A stretch of DNA of 64,000 nucleotides, taken from positions 68,507-132,506 of the forward strand of contig CBFGTI010000001.1 in NCBI GenBank assembly GCA_965651695.1. The letters are read 5' to 3'. Source of the DNA: Imperialibacter sp965651695. GTDB lineage: Bacteria; Bacteroidota; Bacteroidia; Cytophagales; Cyclobacteriaceae. This document shows, one piece after another, positions 50,397-60,700 of this stretch. The translations under genes were made by a program, and so were the position numbers. The first letter of the stretch is position 1, and each line of letters begins with the position of its first letter. The notes under the pieces were generated by a model. That model was not told the DNA's origin and did no database searches. It saw only the letters and a program-made list of their open reading frames with translations.

Positions 50397-53129
50397 TTAT
50401 GCTAGTGCTTTATTTATTAGTTCTTCCTGCTCTTTGTTGTGCATTTTGTAATAGCCGGTGGCAGGCGAAGCTGCTGCCTTTCTTGAAACAAGTTCCATTT
50501 TTACTTCTGGGAACATCCGCAGCAGAAATGTCCACGATCCCATATTCTCAGGCTCTTCCTGCACCCACAGCACCCTGGCTCCTTTGTACTTATCGAGCTC
50601 GGCCATGATTTTTTTGCGGGGGAAGGGATGAAGTTGTTCAATCCGGATAATGGGGATGTTCTTGATATTTTTGCTCTGTCTTGCCTCAAGAAGGTCGAAA
50701 TATATCTTTCCGGTACACAGTATTACCTTCTTCACGTCTTTGGCTTTCACTTCCTCATCTCCGATTACTTCCCGGAAGCTGCCATCGGTGAAGTCGCTAA
50801 TTGGAGACATTACCGACGGATGGCGGAAGAGAGATTTTGGCGACATGAGCACAGCCGGCATGCGGAACGGCATTACCAGCTGCCGGCGCAACATATGGAA
50901 GAAGTTGGCGGGCGTAGTAAGGTTGCAGAAATACATGTTGTTGCCCGAGCACATCTGCAAAAATCTTTCCGGCCTTGCGCTCGAATGCTCGGGGCCCTGG
51001 CCCTCATAGCCGTGTGGCAGAAGTAGCACCAGCCCGTTCATCCTTTGCCACTTGGTGTAAGAAGGCACAATAAACTGATCGATCATTACCTGTGCGCCGT
51101 TGGCAAAGTCGCCAAACTGCGCCTCCCAAATAACGAGGGCGTTGGGATTGGCCATGGCATACCCAAACTCGAAACCCAACACACCAAACTCGGAAAGCAG
51201 AGAGTTGAATATCCTGAACTTTTCCTGCCCATCCTCCATATTGTTGAGGCTGTTGTAGGTCTCGTTGGTAATACTGTCGCGCAGCACCGCATGCCTGTGA
51301 GAGAAGGTACCTCTCAGCACATCTTGGCCGGTCATCCGCACAATTTTACCATCGAGCAGCAATGAACCGTAGGCAAGCAACTCCGCGGTGGCCCAGTTTA
51401 CCACCTTGTCATCAAAGATCATTTCCTTTCGCTGCTTAAGCACCTTTTCAATCTGCTTCAGGGGCTTAAAGCCTTTCGGAATTTTCACAAGCGACTTACC
51501 TACCTTTTCTATCACGCCCATATCTACCGAGGTAGTTGGCGACGTTTCAAAATCTTCGGGCTTGGAAATCCTTAGCTCCTGCCATTCTTTCTCCATCGGC
51601 GAATACTGGTAGGGCAGCGGCTTCTGCTTTACCATATTCAGGCGGTCCTGCAGCAGGTCTCTGAACTCCTTGTCCATTTTTTCGGCCAGCTCAGCATCCA
51701 CATCGCCCCTGTCTATCAGGTGCTTGTTGTAGACCTCCCTTGGATTGGGGTGCTTGGAAATAATATTATATAGCGACGGTTGAGTAAACTTCGGCTCATC
51801 GCTTTCATTGTGGCCATGGCGCCTGTAGCATACCATGTCGATAAACACGTCTCTTTTGAACTTCTGCCTGAACTCAATAGCCAGGTTAACGCAGAACACC
51901 ACAGCTTCGGGATGGTCGCCATTTACGTGCAGCACAGGCGAATCGATAACTTTGGCCACGTCAGTACAATAAATACTGGAGCGGGCGTCGTCGAAGTCGG
52001 TGGTAAAGCCTACCTGGTTATTAATAATAAAGTGAATGGTGCCGCCGGTAGTATAGCCCTCAAGCTTACTCATTTGCACCACCTCATACACAATTCCCTG
52101 GCCTGCAACCGCCGCATCGCCGTGAATGAGTATCGGAAGTACTTTGCTGTAGTCGTTATTGTGCTCCCTGTCGGCCTTGGCTCTCAAAAAACCTTCAACG
52201 AGCGGGTCTACAGCTTCAAGGTGCGATGGATTGGGTGCAAGCCGCAAATTAACGGTGTTGCCCGAGGGCGTAGCGATCTGGCTGGAAAAGCCCATGTGGT
52301 ATTTCACGTCGCCATCGCCCATGGTAAGGTCGGTGGCTGTGTTCCCTTCAAACTCGTTGAAGATCTGCTCGTAGGTTTTCCCCATAATATTGGCAAGCAC
52401 ATTCAGCCGGCCCCTGTGCGCCATGCCTATCATAATTTCCTTAGCGCCAAGTTCGGCACCTTTATTTATGATGGCGTCAAGCGCGGGAATAGTGGTTTCG
52501 CCACCCTCAAGGGAAAATCTCTTTTGGCCCACATATTTTGTGTGGAGGAAATTCTCAAACACCACCGCTTCGTTCAGCTTACGCAAAATCCGCTTCTTTT
52601 CGTCGCTCGAAGGGTTAAAATGCAGTGCCTCGTACTCCACCTTCCGCTTAAACCACTCCAGAATGTCGGGCTCGCGGATGTACATATACTCAAAGCCAAT
52701 TGCTCCTTCGTAGATCTGCTTAAGAGATTCAACAATTTTGCGCAACGGCGCCTTACCGATACCAATTATTTTGCCTGATTCAAACTCGGTGTCGAGGTCC
52801 GCCTCCGACAAACCGAAGTCGGAAAGGTCAAGCAGCGCCTTGCGGTCTTTTCTTTCCCTTACCGGGTTGGTTTTAGAACGAAGGTGGCCCCTTGTACGGT
52901 AGGCATGGATGAGGTCTCTTACCGCTACCTCCTTGTCGGAATAGCCTCCCGCTGCCGCTACAGTCGGTTCTGCATGGCCGTTTTCACCAAAGTGGGTTTG
53001 CGAAAACTCAAACCCCTCGAAAAACTTCTGCCAGCTCGGGTCTACCGACTCAGGGTTTTGTTTGTAAGATTTGTATAGCTCATCGATATAGGAGGTGTGG
53101 GCATTGGAGATATATGAATATTTATCCAT
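50397..53129 (-). CDS. sucA: 2-oxoglutarate dehydrogenase E1
   Basis: The 910-residue thiamine-diphosphate enzyme decarboxylates 2-oxoglutarate in the TCA cycle. It starts with the E2-binding segment SYISNAHTSYIDELYKSYKQNPESVDPSWQKFFEGF. It has AHRGRLNVLANIMGK, GDGDVKYHMGFSS, GDAAVAGQGIVYEVVQMS, CYRRHGHNESDEPKFTQP (TPP region), EAQFGDFANGAQ and the C-terminal VWVQEEPENMGSW-like segment. The upstream stretch 53130-53396 (267 bases) is AT-rich and contains the divergent promoters of this operon and of rpsP. Confidence 0.97.
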   Translation of the reverse strand: MDKYSYISNAHTSYIDELYKSYKQNPESVDPSWQKFFEGFEFSQTHFGENGHAEPTVAAAGGYSDKEVAVRDLIHAYRTRGHLRSKTNPVRERKDRKALLDLSDFGLSEADLDTEFESGKIIGIGKAPLRKIVESLKQIYEGAIGFEYMYIREPDILEWFKRKVEYEALHFNPSSDEKKRILRKLNEAVVFENFLHTKYVGQKRFSLEGGETTIPALDAIINKGAELGAKEIMIGMAHRGRLNVLANIMGKTYEQIFNEFEGNTATDLTMGDGDVKYHMGFSSQIATPSGNTVNLRLAPNPSHLEAVDPLVEGFLRAKADREHNNDYSKVLPILIHGDAAVAGQGIVYEVVQMSKLEGYTTGGTIHFIINNQVGFTTDFDDARSSIYCTDVAKVIDSPVLHVNGDHPEAVVFCVNLAIEFRQKFKRDVFIDMVCYRRHGHNESDEPKFTQPSLYNIISKHPNPREVYNKHLIDRGDVDAELAEKMDKEFRDLLQDRLNMVKQKPLPYQYSPMEKEWQELRISKPEDFETSPTTSVDMGVIEKVGKSLVKIPKGFKPLKQIEKVLKQRKEMIFDDKVVNWATAELLAYGSLLLDGKIVRMTGQDVLRGTFSHRHAVLRDSITNETYNSLNNMEDGQEKFRIFNSLLSEFGVLGFEFGYAMANPNALVIWEAQFGDFANGAQVMIDQFIVPSYTKWQRMNGLVLLLPHGYEGQGPEHSSARPERFLQMCSGNNMYFCNLTTPANFFHMLRRQLVMPFRMPAVLMSPKSLFRHPSVMSPISDFTDGSFREVIGDEEVKAKDVKKVILCTGKIYFDLLEARQSKNIKNIPIIRIEQLHPFPRKKIMAELDKYKGARVLWVQEEPENMGSWTFLLRMFPEVKMELVSRKAAASPATGYYKMHNKEQEELINKALA

Positions 53130-53317
53130 TTTTAATAGAGGGTGACGTTTGATGAGGTAAAGGTAAAAAATACCTGAAAAGTAATAAAACTGTATATGCG
53201 TTTATCCAAATATTACAGAATATCAATCAATTATCTTCGGAAAGATACTTTAATATTATCAATTTAAAACGCCCCTCATCTTAAAGTTGAACCACCTGTC
53301 AAATTCGGGGGTATAAA

Positions 53318-53346
53318 TTGTTTTTGGAAAAAAATTACTATCTTTG
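53318..53346 (+). promoter_or_regulatory. rpsP promoter
   Basis: TTG (53318-53320), 18 bases and TATCTTTG (53339-53346, followed by C) match the Bacteroidota promoter. The rpsP start at 53397 lies about 50 bases downstream. Confidence 0.75.
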
Positions 53347-53396
53347 CCATCCAATTTTCCGGACGGGTTCTGGGATAAATTTTAAACAAACAAAAA

Positions 53397-54008
53397 ATGG
53401 CAGTAAAAATCAGGTTAGCACGTCGAGGACGTAAGAAACTTGCAATGTTTGATGTGGTAGTGGCCAAAGCTACCTCTCCCCGTGACGGTAGGTTTATCGA
53501 AAAGCTGGGAACCTACAATCCAAATACAAACCCAGCCACCATCTTAATTGATGACGCCAAGGCATTTGACTGGATTATGAAGGGCGCTCAACCGACAGAT
53601 ACGGTTAGAGCTATGCTATCTTATAGAGGCATTCTTCTGAAAAAACATCTTCAGATTGGCGTAAATAAAGGCGCCATCACACAAGAAGAAGCCGACGCGA
53701 AATTTGCTGAATGGCAAAACCAGAAAGAAAGCAAGATTAGCGGAAAAGTTGAATCACTTGCGAAGAAGAAGGAAGCTGAGAAGAAGGCTCGTCTTGAAGC
53801 TGAAGCTAAAGTGAAAGAAGCAAGAGCGGAGGCGCTTCGCAAAAAGAATATCGTAGAGGAGGCTCCCGCAGCTGAAGAAGCGGTGGAAGAAACACCTGCA
53901 GCTGAAGCTACTGAAACAGCACCTGCCGCCGAAGCGGCGCCCGCTGTAGAAGAGACACCAAAAGCTGAAGCAAGCGAAGAAGCTGCTGAAGAGAAAAAAG
54001 AAGAGTAA
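53397..54008 (+). CDS. rpsP: Ribosomal protein S16 with long acidic tail
   Basis: The first ~80 residues are S16: MAVKIRLARRGRKKLAMFDVVVAKATSPRDGRFIEKLGTYNPNTNP. A further ~120 residues follow, with a charged helix (GKVESLAKKKEAEKKARLEAEAKVKEARAEALRKKN) and a Glu/Ala/Pro/Thr-rich tail. E. coli S16 has only 82 residues; long tails are usual in Bacteroidota. The ATG follows a run of A residues without a clear ribosome-binding site. It heads the rpsP-rimM-trmD operon, and rimM starts 3 bases after its stop. Confidence 0.97.
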   Translation: MAVKIRLARRGRKKLAMFDVVVAKATSPRDGRFIEKLGTYNPNTNPATILIDDAKAFDWIMKGAQPTDTVRAMLSYRGILLKKHLQIGVNKGAITQEEADAKFAEWQNQKESKISGKVESLAKKKEAEKKARLEAEAKVKEARAEALRKKNIVEEAPAAEEAVEETPAAEATETAPAAEAAPAVEETPKAEASEEAAEEKKEE

Positions 54009-54011
54009 GAA

Positions 54012-54536
54012 ATGCTGGTAAGTGATTGCTTTCAACTTGGGGTAATCACCAAAGCGCATGGCTTACGTGGTGAGGTTCAGCTACTAATTGATGCAGATGA
54101 ACCCGACAACTACAAGAAATTGGAATCGGTTCTGTTGTTGATCAACAACGAGCTGGTTCCTTTTTTTTTGAAGGCCTGGCAGCTGAGCGGCTCCAAAGCA
54201 ATTGCTCATTTTGAAGAGATTGACTCACTGGAGAAAGCCGAACGCTTAGTTTCCACCGAAGTATACTTGCCCGACACTTTTCTGCCCGAGCTTGCCGACG
54301 ATCAATACTACTACCACGACCTGGTCGGTTTAACGGCCTACGACAAGAACGAAGAATTGGGTGTAGTGGCAAACGTTTACAACCTACCGGGGCACGACAT
54401 TCTCTCCGTGGTAGTAAATGAAAAAGAAGTGCTGGTGCCGATATCGGACGAGGTAATAAAAAAAGTAGACCTAAAAGCCGGCACCCTCTTTCTCGAGTTG
54501 CCTGATGGCTTGCTCGACATTTATCTTGAGCCATAA
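54012..54536 (+). CDS. rimM: RimM 16S rRNA processing protein
   Basis: The 174-residue factor binds S19 during 30S head assembly. It starts with DCFQLGVITKAHGLRGEVQLLIDADEPDNY (the G-I-T-K-x-H-G-x-x-G-E-V signature), then LERFALQ-like beta barrel, and the PRC-barrel domain DQYYYHDLVGLTAYDKNEELGVVANVYNLPGHDILSVVVNEKEVLVPISDEVIKKVDL. It is coupled to rpsP (3-base gap) and to trmD (3-base gap). Confidence 0.96.
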   Translation: MLVSDCFQLGVITKAHGLRGEVQLLIDADEPDNYKKLESVLLLINNELVPFFLKAWQLSGSKAIAHFEEIDSLEKAERLVSTEVYLPDTFLPELADDQYYYHDLVGLTAYDKNEELGVVANVYNLPGHDILSVVVNEKEVLVPISDEVIKKVDLKAGTLFLELPDGLLDIYLEP

Positions 54537-54539
54537 TCC

Positions 54540-55217
54540 ATGGTGCGATTTGATATAATTACCTGTGTACCCGACCTGCTACGCAGCCCGTTCGAACACA
54601 GCATCCTTAAAAGGGCCATTCAGAAAGGCCTCACCGAAGTACATGTTCACAACTTGCGCGACTACGCCGCGAACAAGCATAAAACGGTAGACGACTACGG
54701 CTACGGCGGAGGAGCAGGCATGGTGCTTCAAATTGAGCCGATTGACCGGTGCATTAGTTCGCTGAAAGCTGAGCGGCCATACGATGAGGTAATATATATG
54801 AGCCCGGACGGTGAGATGTTTACTCAAAAACTGGCCAACACGCTTGCCATGAAGGGCAACATGATTTTGCTGTGCGGCCACTACAAAGGTGTAGACGAGC
54901 GGGTAAGGGAGTTTCTTGTCACCAGGGAAATCAGCATCGGCGACTACGTACTGTCCGGTGGCGAATTAGCCGCAGCAGTGGTGGCCGACGCGGTAATCCG
55001 GCTTATACCCGGCGTGCTGAACGACGAAACCTCCGCACTAACCGATTCTTTTCAGGACGACCTGATTGCCCCGCCTGTATATAGCCGCCCGGCCGACTAC
55101 AAAGGCATGAAAGTGCCTGACGTATTACTCTCCGGAAACGACGCCCTCATCGACAACTGGAGACACGAGCAGTCGCTTGAGAGGACTCGTCAGCGCAGGC
55201 CGGGTTTACTTCCCTAG
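54540..55217 (+). CDS. trmD: tRNA (guanine37-N1)-methyltransferase
   Basis: The 225-residue SPOUT methyltransferase makes m1G37 in tRNAs using S-adenosylmethionine, preventing frameshifts. Clear motifs are NLRDYAANKHKTVDDYGYGGGAGMVLQIEPI, ILLCGHYKGVDERVREFLV and EISIGDYVLSGGELAAAVVADAVIRLIPGVLNDETSALTDSF, the trefoil-knot region. RPADYKGMKVPDVLLSGND completes the family pattern. It is the last gene of the rpsP operon here: a LacI-type gene stands where rplS is usually found. Confidence 0.97.
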   Translation: MVRFDIITCVPDLLRSPFEHSILKRAIQKGLTEVHVHNLRDYAANKHKTVDDYGYGGGAGMVLQIEPIDRCISSLKAERPYDEVIYMSPDGEMFTQKLANTLAMKGNMILLCGHYKGVDERVREFLVTREISIGDYVLSGGELAAAVVADAVIRLIPGVLNDETSALTDSFQDDLIAPPVYSRPADYKGMKVPDVLLSGNDALIDNWRHEQSLERTRQRRPGLLP

Positions 55218-55221
55218 TGTT

Positions 55222-55235
55222 TGTGTGCGCACACA
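55222..55235. promoter_or_regulatory. CG-centred palindrome, candidate LacI-type operator
   Basis: TGTGTGCGCACACA is a perfect 14-bp palindrome. It has the central CG and outer TG/CA of LacI/CcpA-family operators, and a T8 run follows at 55236-55243. It lies just after trmD and 58 bases before the LacI-type start. The T run also allows a terminator role, but the stem would be short. Binding by the adjacent regulator is inference. Confidence 0.5.
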
Positions 55236-55293
55236 TTTTTTTTAAGAAAAGAAGGGATATGCATTTTTTTTCCTTATTTAAGGTTCTGATTTT

Positions 55294-56361
55294 ATGGATA
55301 ATAGAACTGTACGGATAAAAGACATTGCCAAACTGGCGGGTGTATCTGTGGGCACGGTAGACCGGGTGCTTCACAACCGTGGTAAGGTTTCGGAGAAATC
55401 TCTGCAGAAGGTTCACGCTATTTTAAAGGAGATCGACTACAAGCCAAACCTCATTGCCCGTAGCCTGGGCCTTAACAAAACTTTCCGCATAGCCGCCCTT
55501 CTGCCCGACCCGAACCTCGACCCCTATTGGGCGCAATCATTCGAAGGAATAAAAAAAAGCGCGGGAGAGTGGCAGCAGCGGGGTTTGGTGGTAGAGCCTT
55601 TCTTTTACGACCTGCACAACAGCAAGTCGTTCGTAAAGGCAGCTAACGCCCTCACAAAATCGGCCCCTGGCGGCAGCCCCGACGGCGTAATTGTTGCCCC
55701 ACTTTTTTATAAAGAGGCCCTCCCTCTTTTCAAAACGTTTTACTCCCTCGGCATTCCTTACGTGTTGTTTAACACCCGGATCGAAGAAGCGGCACCCCTG
55801 TCGTTTATTGGCCAAAACCTGTATCAGAGCGGAAGGCTGGCTGCAGAGCTGTCGGCGTTGGGCATTAGCAAAGGGGGCAGGGTTGCAATTTTGCACGTGT
55901 ATGAAGACCTGCCTAATTCCGTTCACCTGATGGAGAAAGAGAAAGGGTTTAAGCAGTTTTTTAAAGAGCGGCCGGAGATGGGTATAGAAGTGAAGAGCCT
56001 GCATCTTGCTTCGCCGGAGAAGCCCTCCTTCCGTGATGACCTTACCAACTTGTTTTCCGATACGCTTCTTCAGGGAGTTTTCATAAGCACGTCGAAGGCT
56101 TTTCAGGTGGTGGATATTCTCAAGAAAACCGGCCGAAAGGACATCCGGATTGTAGGCTACGACCTGCTCGACGAAAACCTGGCCGCTCTCAAGGCAGGTG
56201 ATATCGCTTTTTTAATCAACCAAAATCCGGCCCGGCAGGCAGCTATCGGCATCGATCACCTGGCAAATCAATTAATTTTCAAACTGGAACCGGCCGCAGA
56301 GTACCTCCTGCCCCTCGAAATCATCACGCAGGAAAATATCGCTTCTTACAAACATAACTAA
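55294..56361 (+). CDS. LacI-family sugar-responsive regulator
   Basis: The 355-residue regulator has an N-terminal LacI HTH (VRIKDIAKLAGVSVGTVDRVLHNRGKVSEKSLQKVHAILKEIDYKPNLIARSLG). A periplasmic-binding-like sensor domain follows (RIAALLPDPNLDPYWAQSFEGIKKSAGEW, PDGVIVAPLFYKEALPLF, GVFISTSKAFQVVDIL, IRIVGYDLLDENLAALKAGDIAFLINQNP). The VxxGTVDRVLH form matches the subgroup whose sensor resembles ribose/xylose-binding proteins. The ligand and targets are unknown. It separates trmD from rplS, which are usually adjacent. Confidence 0.92.
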   Translation: MDNRTVRIKDIAKLAGVSVGTVDRVLHNRGKVSEKSLQKVHAILKEIDYKPNLIARSLGLNKTFRIAALLPDPNLDPYWAQSFEGIKKSAGEWQQRGLVVEPFFYDLHNSKSFVKAANALTKSAPGGSPDGVIVAPLFYKEALPLFKTFYSLGIPYVLFNTRIEEAAPLSFIGQNLYQSGRLAAELSALGISKGGRVAILHVYEDLPNSVHLMEKEKGFKQFFKERPEMGIEVKSLHLASPEKPSFRDDLTNLFSDTLLQGVFISTSKAFQVVDILKKTGRKDIRIVGYDLLDENLAALKAGDIAFLINQNPARQAAIGIDHLANQLIFKLEPAAEYLLPLEIITQENIASYKHN

Positions 56362-56424
56362 CATGGGCCGGCGCCGGCACACAATACGAAGCAGGTTCGG
56401 CCTAATAATTTCTCAGCCTGCATA

Positions 56425-56454
56425 TTTGCTATTCAAAACATAGTTGTATATTTG
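56425..56454 (+). promoter_or_regulatory. rplS promoter
   Basis: TTTG (56425-56428), 18 bases and TATATTTG (56447-56454, followed by C) match the Bacteroidota consensus. The rplS start is 36 bases downstream, so rplS does not depend on the rpsP promoter. Confidence 0.78.
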
Positions 56455-56489
56455 CAGTCCGTTTTGGGAAACGGTAAAAAATTTCAATC

Positions 56490-56846
56490 ATGAGCGATTT
56501 GATCAAATTAGTTGAAGCGCAATATCAGCCGCAAAGAAATGACCTCCCCGAATTTAAGGCGGGTGATACTATAAACGTACACGTGAAAATCAAAGAAGGT
56601 AACAAAGAGCGTGTGCAGCAATTTCAGGGTACAGTTATTCAACGCAAAAATGTAGGCACCAATGGTGAAACATTTACCGTGAGAAAAGTATCGAGCGGTG
56701 TGGGTGTTGAAAGAATCTTCCCCATCATTTCACCAAGCGTTGAAAAAATTGAACTAGTCCGCCAGGGTTCTGTGCGCAGGGCACGTCTTTACTACTTGCG
56801 TGGCAAAAAAGGGAAAGCCGCGAGAATTAAAGAAAAAATCTCCTGA
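56490..56846 (+). CDS. rplS: Ribosomal protein L19
   Basis: The 118-residue large-subunit protein lies at the 30S-50S interface. Signature stretches are DLPEFKAGDTINVHVKIKEGNKERVQQFQGTVIQRKN, TFTVRKVSSGVGVERIFPIISPSVEKIELVRQGSVRRARLYYLRGKKGKAARI. In most bacteria it is the fourth gene of the rpsP operon; here it has its own promoter and terminator. Confidence 0.98.
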   Translation: MSDLIKLVEAQYQPQRNDLPEFKAGDTINVHVKIKEGNKERVQQFQGTVIQRKNVGTNGETFTVRKVSSGVGVERIFPIISPSVEKIELVRQGSVRRARLYYLRGKKGKAARIKEKIS

Positions 56847-56867
56847 GGATTTGAATAAAATGATGTC

Positions 56868-56893
56868 AAAGCCAACTCTAGGGTTGGCTTTTT
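56868..56893 (+). terminator. Terminator after rplS
   Basis: AAAGCCAAC and GTTGGCTTT form a 9-bp stem around a 6-base loop, continuing into a T-rich tail. It lies 22 bases past the rplS stop and ends just before dapF. Confidence 0.9.
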
Positions 56894-56918
56894 GCGTTTA
56901 TTTGCTGTCAGTTTTATT

Positions 56919-57686
56919 ATGCATCTCACTTTTTATAAATACCACGGCACAGGTAACGATTTCGTTATAATAGACGACCGGGATCTCCAATTTCCGGCTA
57001 GCACTGCATTGGTTCGGAAGCTCTGCCACCGCCATTTTGGCATAGGCGCAGATGGCCTCATACTTATCCGCCATCATAAGCAATACGATTTCGAAATGAT
57101 CTACTACAATGCCGATGGCAGCCAGAGTATGTGTGGAAATGGCAGTCGCTGCGCCGTGCATTTTGCTCATAAAATCGGACTTGCCGGACCCGCTACAACT
57201 TTCCTTTCCACTGATGGCCTGCATTTTGCCACCATAGAAAATGATACAGTGGCTGTGCAGCTGCATGACGTAACGTCAGTTTCCGAAAAAGGAGACGCTA
57301 TGTTTATCAATACCGGCTCGCCTCATCATGTGCAGTTTGTAGACGATGTGGAAAAATTTGCTGTGGTGGAGGAAGGCAAAAAAATACGTTATAGTGACAC
57401 CTATTCTCCGGGGGGCACTAATGTTAATTTTGTTGAGCTGCGGAAAGACAATGCCATTTTTGTGCGGACTTACGAGCGTGGCGTGGAAAACGAAACGTTG
57501 TCGTGTGGAACGGGCGTTACAGCATGTTCCATTGCCGCTTCTTTCAAAGGATACCGCAGTCCGGTAAAAGTTGCGACGCCGGGCGGGCACCTGGAGGTAA
57601 GTTTCGTTGCAGGCAATGGCGGTTTCGAGCAGGTGTTTTTGAAAGGACCGGCCACCATGGTGTTTAAGGGAGAAGTGGAGATTTGA
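56919..57686 (+). CDS. dapF: Diaminopimelate epimerase
   Basis: I start this 255-residue protein at MHLTFYKYHGTGNDFVIIDD, the standard N-terminus; an upstream in-frame start nine codons earlier lies in the terminator region. It converts LL- to meso-diaminopimelate for lysine and peptidoglycan. The catalytic cysteines are in NADGSQSMCGNGSRC and NETLSCGTGVTACS. It is expressed independently of rplS, as a terminator separates them. secA follows 77 bases downstream. Confidence 0.96.
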   Translation: MHLTFYKYHGTGNDFVIIDDRDLQFPASTALVRKLCHRHFGIGADGLILIRHHKQYDFEMIYYNADGSQSMCGNGSRCAVHFAHKIGLAGPATTFLSTDGLHFATIENDTVAVQLHDVTSVSEKGDAMFINTGSPHHVQFVDDVEKFAVVEEGKKIRYSDTYSPGGTNVNFVELRKDNAIFVRTYERGVENETLSCGTGVTACSIAASFKGYRSPVKVATPGGHLEVSFVAGNGGFEQVFLKGPATMVFKGEVEI

Positions 57687-57763
57687 CACAAGCAGAAAGC
57701 CCGGCATATTAGTACCGAATAGGAAAAGGGCTTAATTTTAAGACTTTAAAAAATGAATCAAAA

Positions 57764-60700
57764 ATGATTGAAATCATCACCAGGGGAATCGCTAAACTTT
57801 TTGGAACAAAATCAGACAGAGATATAAAGGAAGTTCTTCCGATTGTTGAAAACATTAAGAAAGAGTTTGAAAAGCTTGCCACTGTTTCGGACGACGACCT
57901 TCGTAATAAGACCTTGCAGTTCAAAGAATTTTTAAAAGAAGGCACCGCCACGCTGCAGGCTGAAATTGATGCCCTTCATAAAAAAGTAGCCGACGAGCCC
58001 GATCTGGATATAGATCAAAAGGACGCTACATTTCGAAAAATAGACCAGCTCGAGAAAGAGAAAAACAAGCAGTTGGAAACGCTGCTGGATGAAATTTTGC
58101 CACAGGCTTTTGCTGTAGTAAAAGAAACGGCGCGCCGGTTTGCCGAAAATAAGAAGCTTACTGTACGAGCTACGCAAACCGACCGGCAGCTAGCCGCCAC
58201 CAAACCTCACATCGTAATTGACGGCGACACAGCCGAATGGAAGAACACCTGGATGGCAGCAGGCACCGAGGTGGTGTGGAATATGGTGCACTACGATGTG
58301 CAGCTTATAGGCGGCATCGTATTGCACAAAGGTAAAATTGCTGAAATGGCCACCGGCGAGGGCAAGACCCTTGTAGCCACACTGCCGGCGTATCTTAATG
58401 CATTGGCCGGCAAGGGCGTGCACATAGTTACGGTAAACGACTACCTGGCCAAGCGCGACTCCGAGTGGAATGCGCCGTTGTTCCAGTTTCACGGCCTCAG
58501 TGTAGACTGTGTAGACAGGCACCAACCCAACTCCCCCGAACGGCGGCAGGCTTACCTGGCCGATATTACCTATGGTACCAACAATGAGTTTGGTTTCGAC
58601 TACCTGCGCGACAATATGACCCGCAACCCCAACGAGCTTGTACAGCGGGCGCATCATTACGCTATGGTTGACGAAGTGGACTCGGTGCTGGTAGACGAAG
58701 CCCGTACGCCGCTGATTATTTCGGGACCAGTGCCAAGAGGCGATGAACACGAGTTTTACGAATTAAAACCGAGAATCCATGGCCTGGTGGAGGCCCAGAA
58801 GAAAATTTGCGCGCAGTTTCTTAACGAAGCAAAAAAAATGATTGCTGAAGGAAACGAGCAAGACGGTGGCCTGGCGTTGTTCAGAGCGCACAGAGGCCTG
58901 CCCAAATATAAGCCGTTGATCAAGTTTCTGAGTGAAACAGGCATGAGGAACGTGCTGCAAAAAACCGAAAACATCTACCTGGCCGACAACCAGCGAATGA
59001 TGCCTCAGGCTGATGAGCCGCTTTATTTTACCATAGAAGAGAAGAACAACTCGATTGAACTTACCGAAAAGGGTATTGACCTGATTACGCAAGACGGTGA
59101 GGACGCTTCGTTCTTCATTATGCCCGACATAGGCCTTGAGATTGCCAAACTCGAAAACGACACTGCACTTACCGAAACAGACCGCTTGAGGGCGAAAGAA
59201 ACGCTGATAAAAGACTACCAGGTAAAGGCGCAGAGAATTCACACCGTTAATCAGCTTCTGAAAGCATACACGCTCTTTGAAAAAGACACAGAGTACGTGG
59301 TAATGGAAGGTAAGGTGAAGATAGTGGATGAGCAGACCGGCCGTATGATGGAAGGCCGCCGCTATTCGGATGGACTGCACCAGGCAATTGAAGCTAAAGA
59401 AAACGTAACCGTAGAAGACGCTACGCAAACCTACGCTACCATTACGCTACAAAACTATTTCCGTATGTACCACAAGCTGGCCGGTATGACGGGCACAGCC
59501 GAAACCGAAGCCGGTGAGTTGTGGGAAATTTACAAGCTGGATGTGGTGGTAATACCTACCAATCGCCCCATTGTACGGAAAGACATGGAGGACAAGGTTT
59601 ACAAAACCATGCGGGAGAAGTTCAACGCTGTTATTGATGAGATTGTAAGGCTAACAGAAGAAGGCAGGCCCGTACTGGTAGGTACCACCTCGGTAGAGAT
59701 TTCGGAGATTCTGAGCCGGATGCTGAATATCCGCAAGATTAAGCACCAGGTGCTAAATGCCAAGCAACACCAGCGGGAAGCCGAAGTGGTGGCAGAGGCC
59801 GGCAAACCCTCAACTGTAACTATTGCCACCAACATGGCGGGCAGAGGTACGGATATTAAACTTACACCAGAGTCGAAACAAGCTGGCGGCCTTGCCATTG
59901 TGGGTACGGAGCGTCACGAGTCGCGCCGGGTAGACAGGCAGCTTCGTGGCCGTTCAGGACGCCAGGGCGACCCCGGTTCCTCCCAGTTTTTTGTTTCGCT
60001 GGAAGACAACCTGATGCGCTTATTTGGCTCGGACAGGATTGCCAAATGGATGGACAGAATGGGGCTGGAAGAGGGTGAGGTGATTCAGCATTCGATGATC
60101 ACCAAGTCGATAGAAAGGGCGCAGAAGAAGGTGGAAGAAAACAACTTCGCCATGCGGAAGCGCTTGCTCGAATACGACGACGTGATGAACTCGCAGCGGG
60201 AAGTAATATATACCCGCCGCCGCAATGCGCTATTTGGTGAGAGGCTGCAGCTGGATATCCTCAATATGATATTTGACACTTCGGAAGATCTGGTATTGCG
60301 CTCGAAAAACTCACAGGATTACGACGGATTCCGGCTGAACGTGCTAAGCACCTACGGCCTCGATTTCCACATAAGTCAGGATGAGTTTGCCGCGGTAAAA
60401 ACCGACGAACTTACCGAGCGACTGTACCACGAAGTGCTGGCGCATTACAACGAAAGGAAGGCTGCGATTCAGAAAAAATCGCTCCCCGTTTTGAAATATA
60501 CGCTGGAAAGCAAGGGAGCGACTGTTCAGGATATTCTGGTGCCATTTACCGACGGAAGCAAGCAGATGGGCATAGTGGCCAACCTGAAAAAGTGCGTAGA
60601 TACCGAAGGAAAAGAACTGGTATTTGCCATGGAGAAAATGATCACGCTGGCAATTATTGATCAGACCTGGAAAGAGCATCTGCGCGAAATGGACGATCTG

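Noticed and set aside
57697..57733. AAGCCC/GGGCTT hairpin between dapF and secA as a terminator
   Set aside because: The stem has only 6 bp and a 25-base loop; the T-rich tail is weak.
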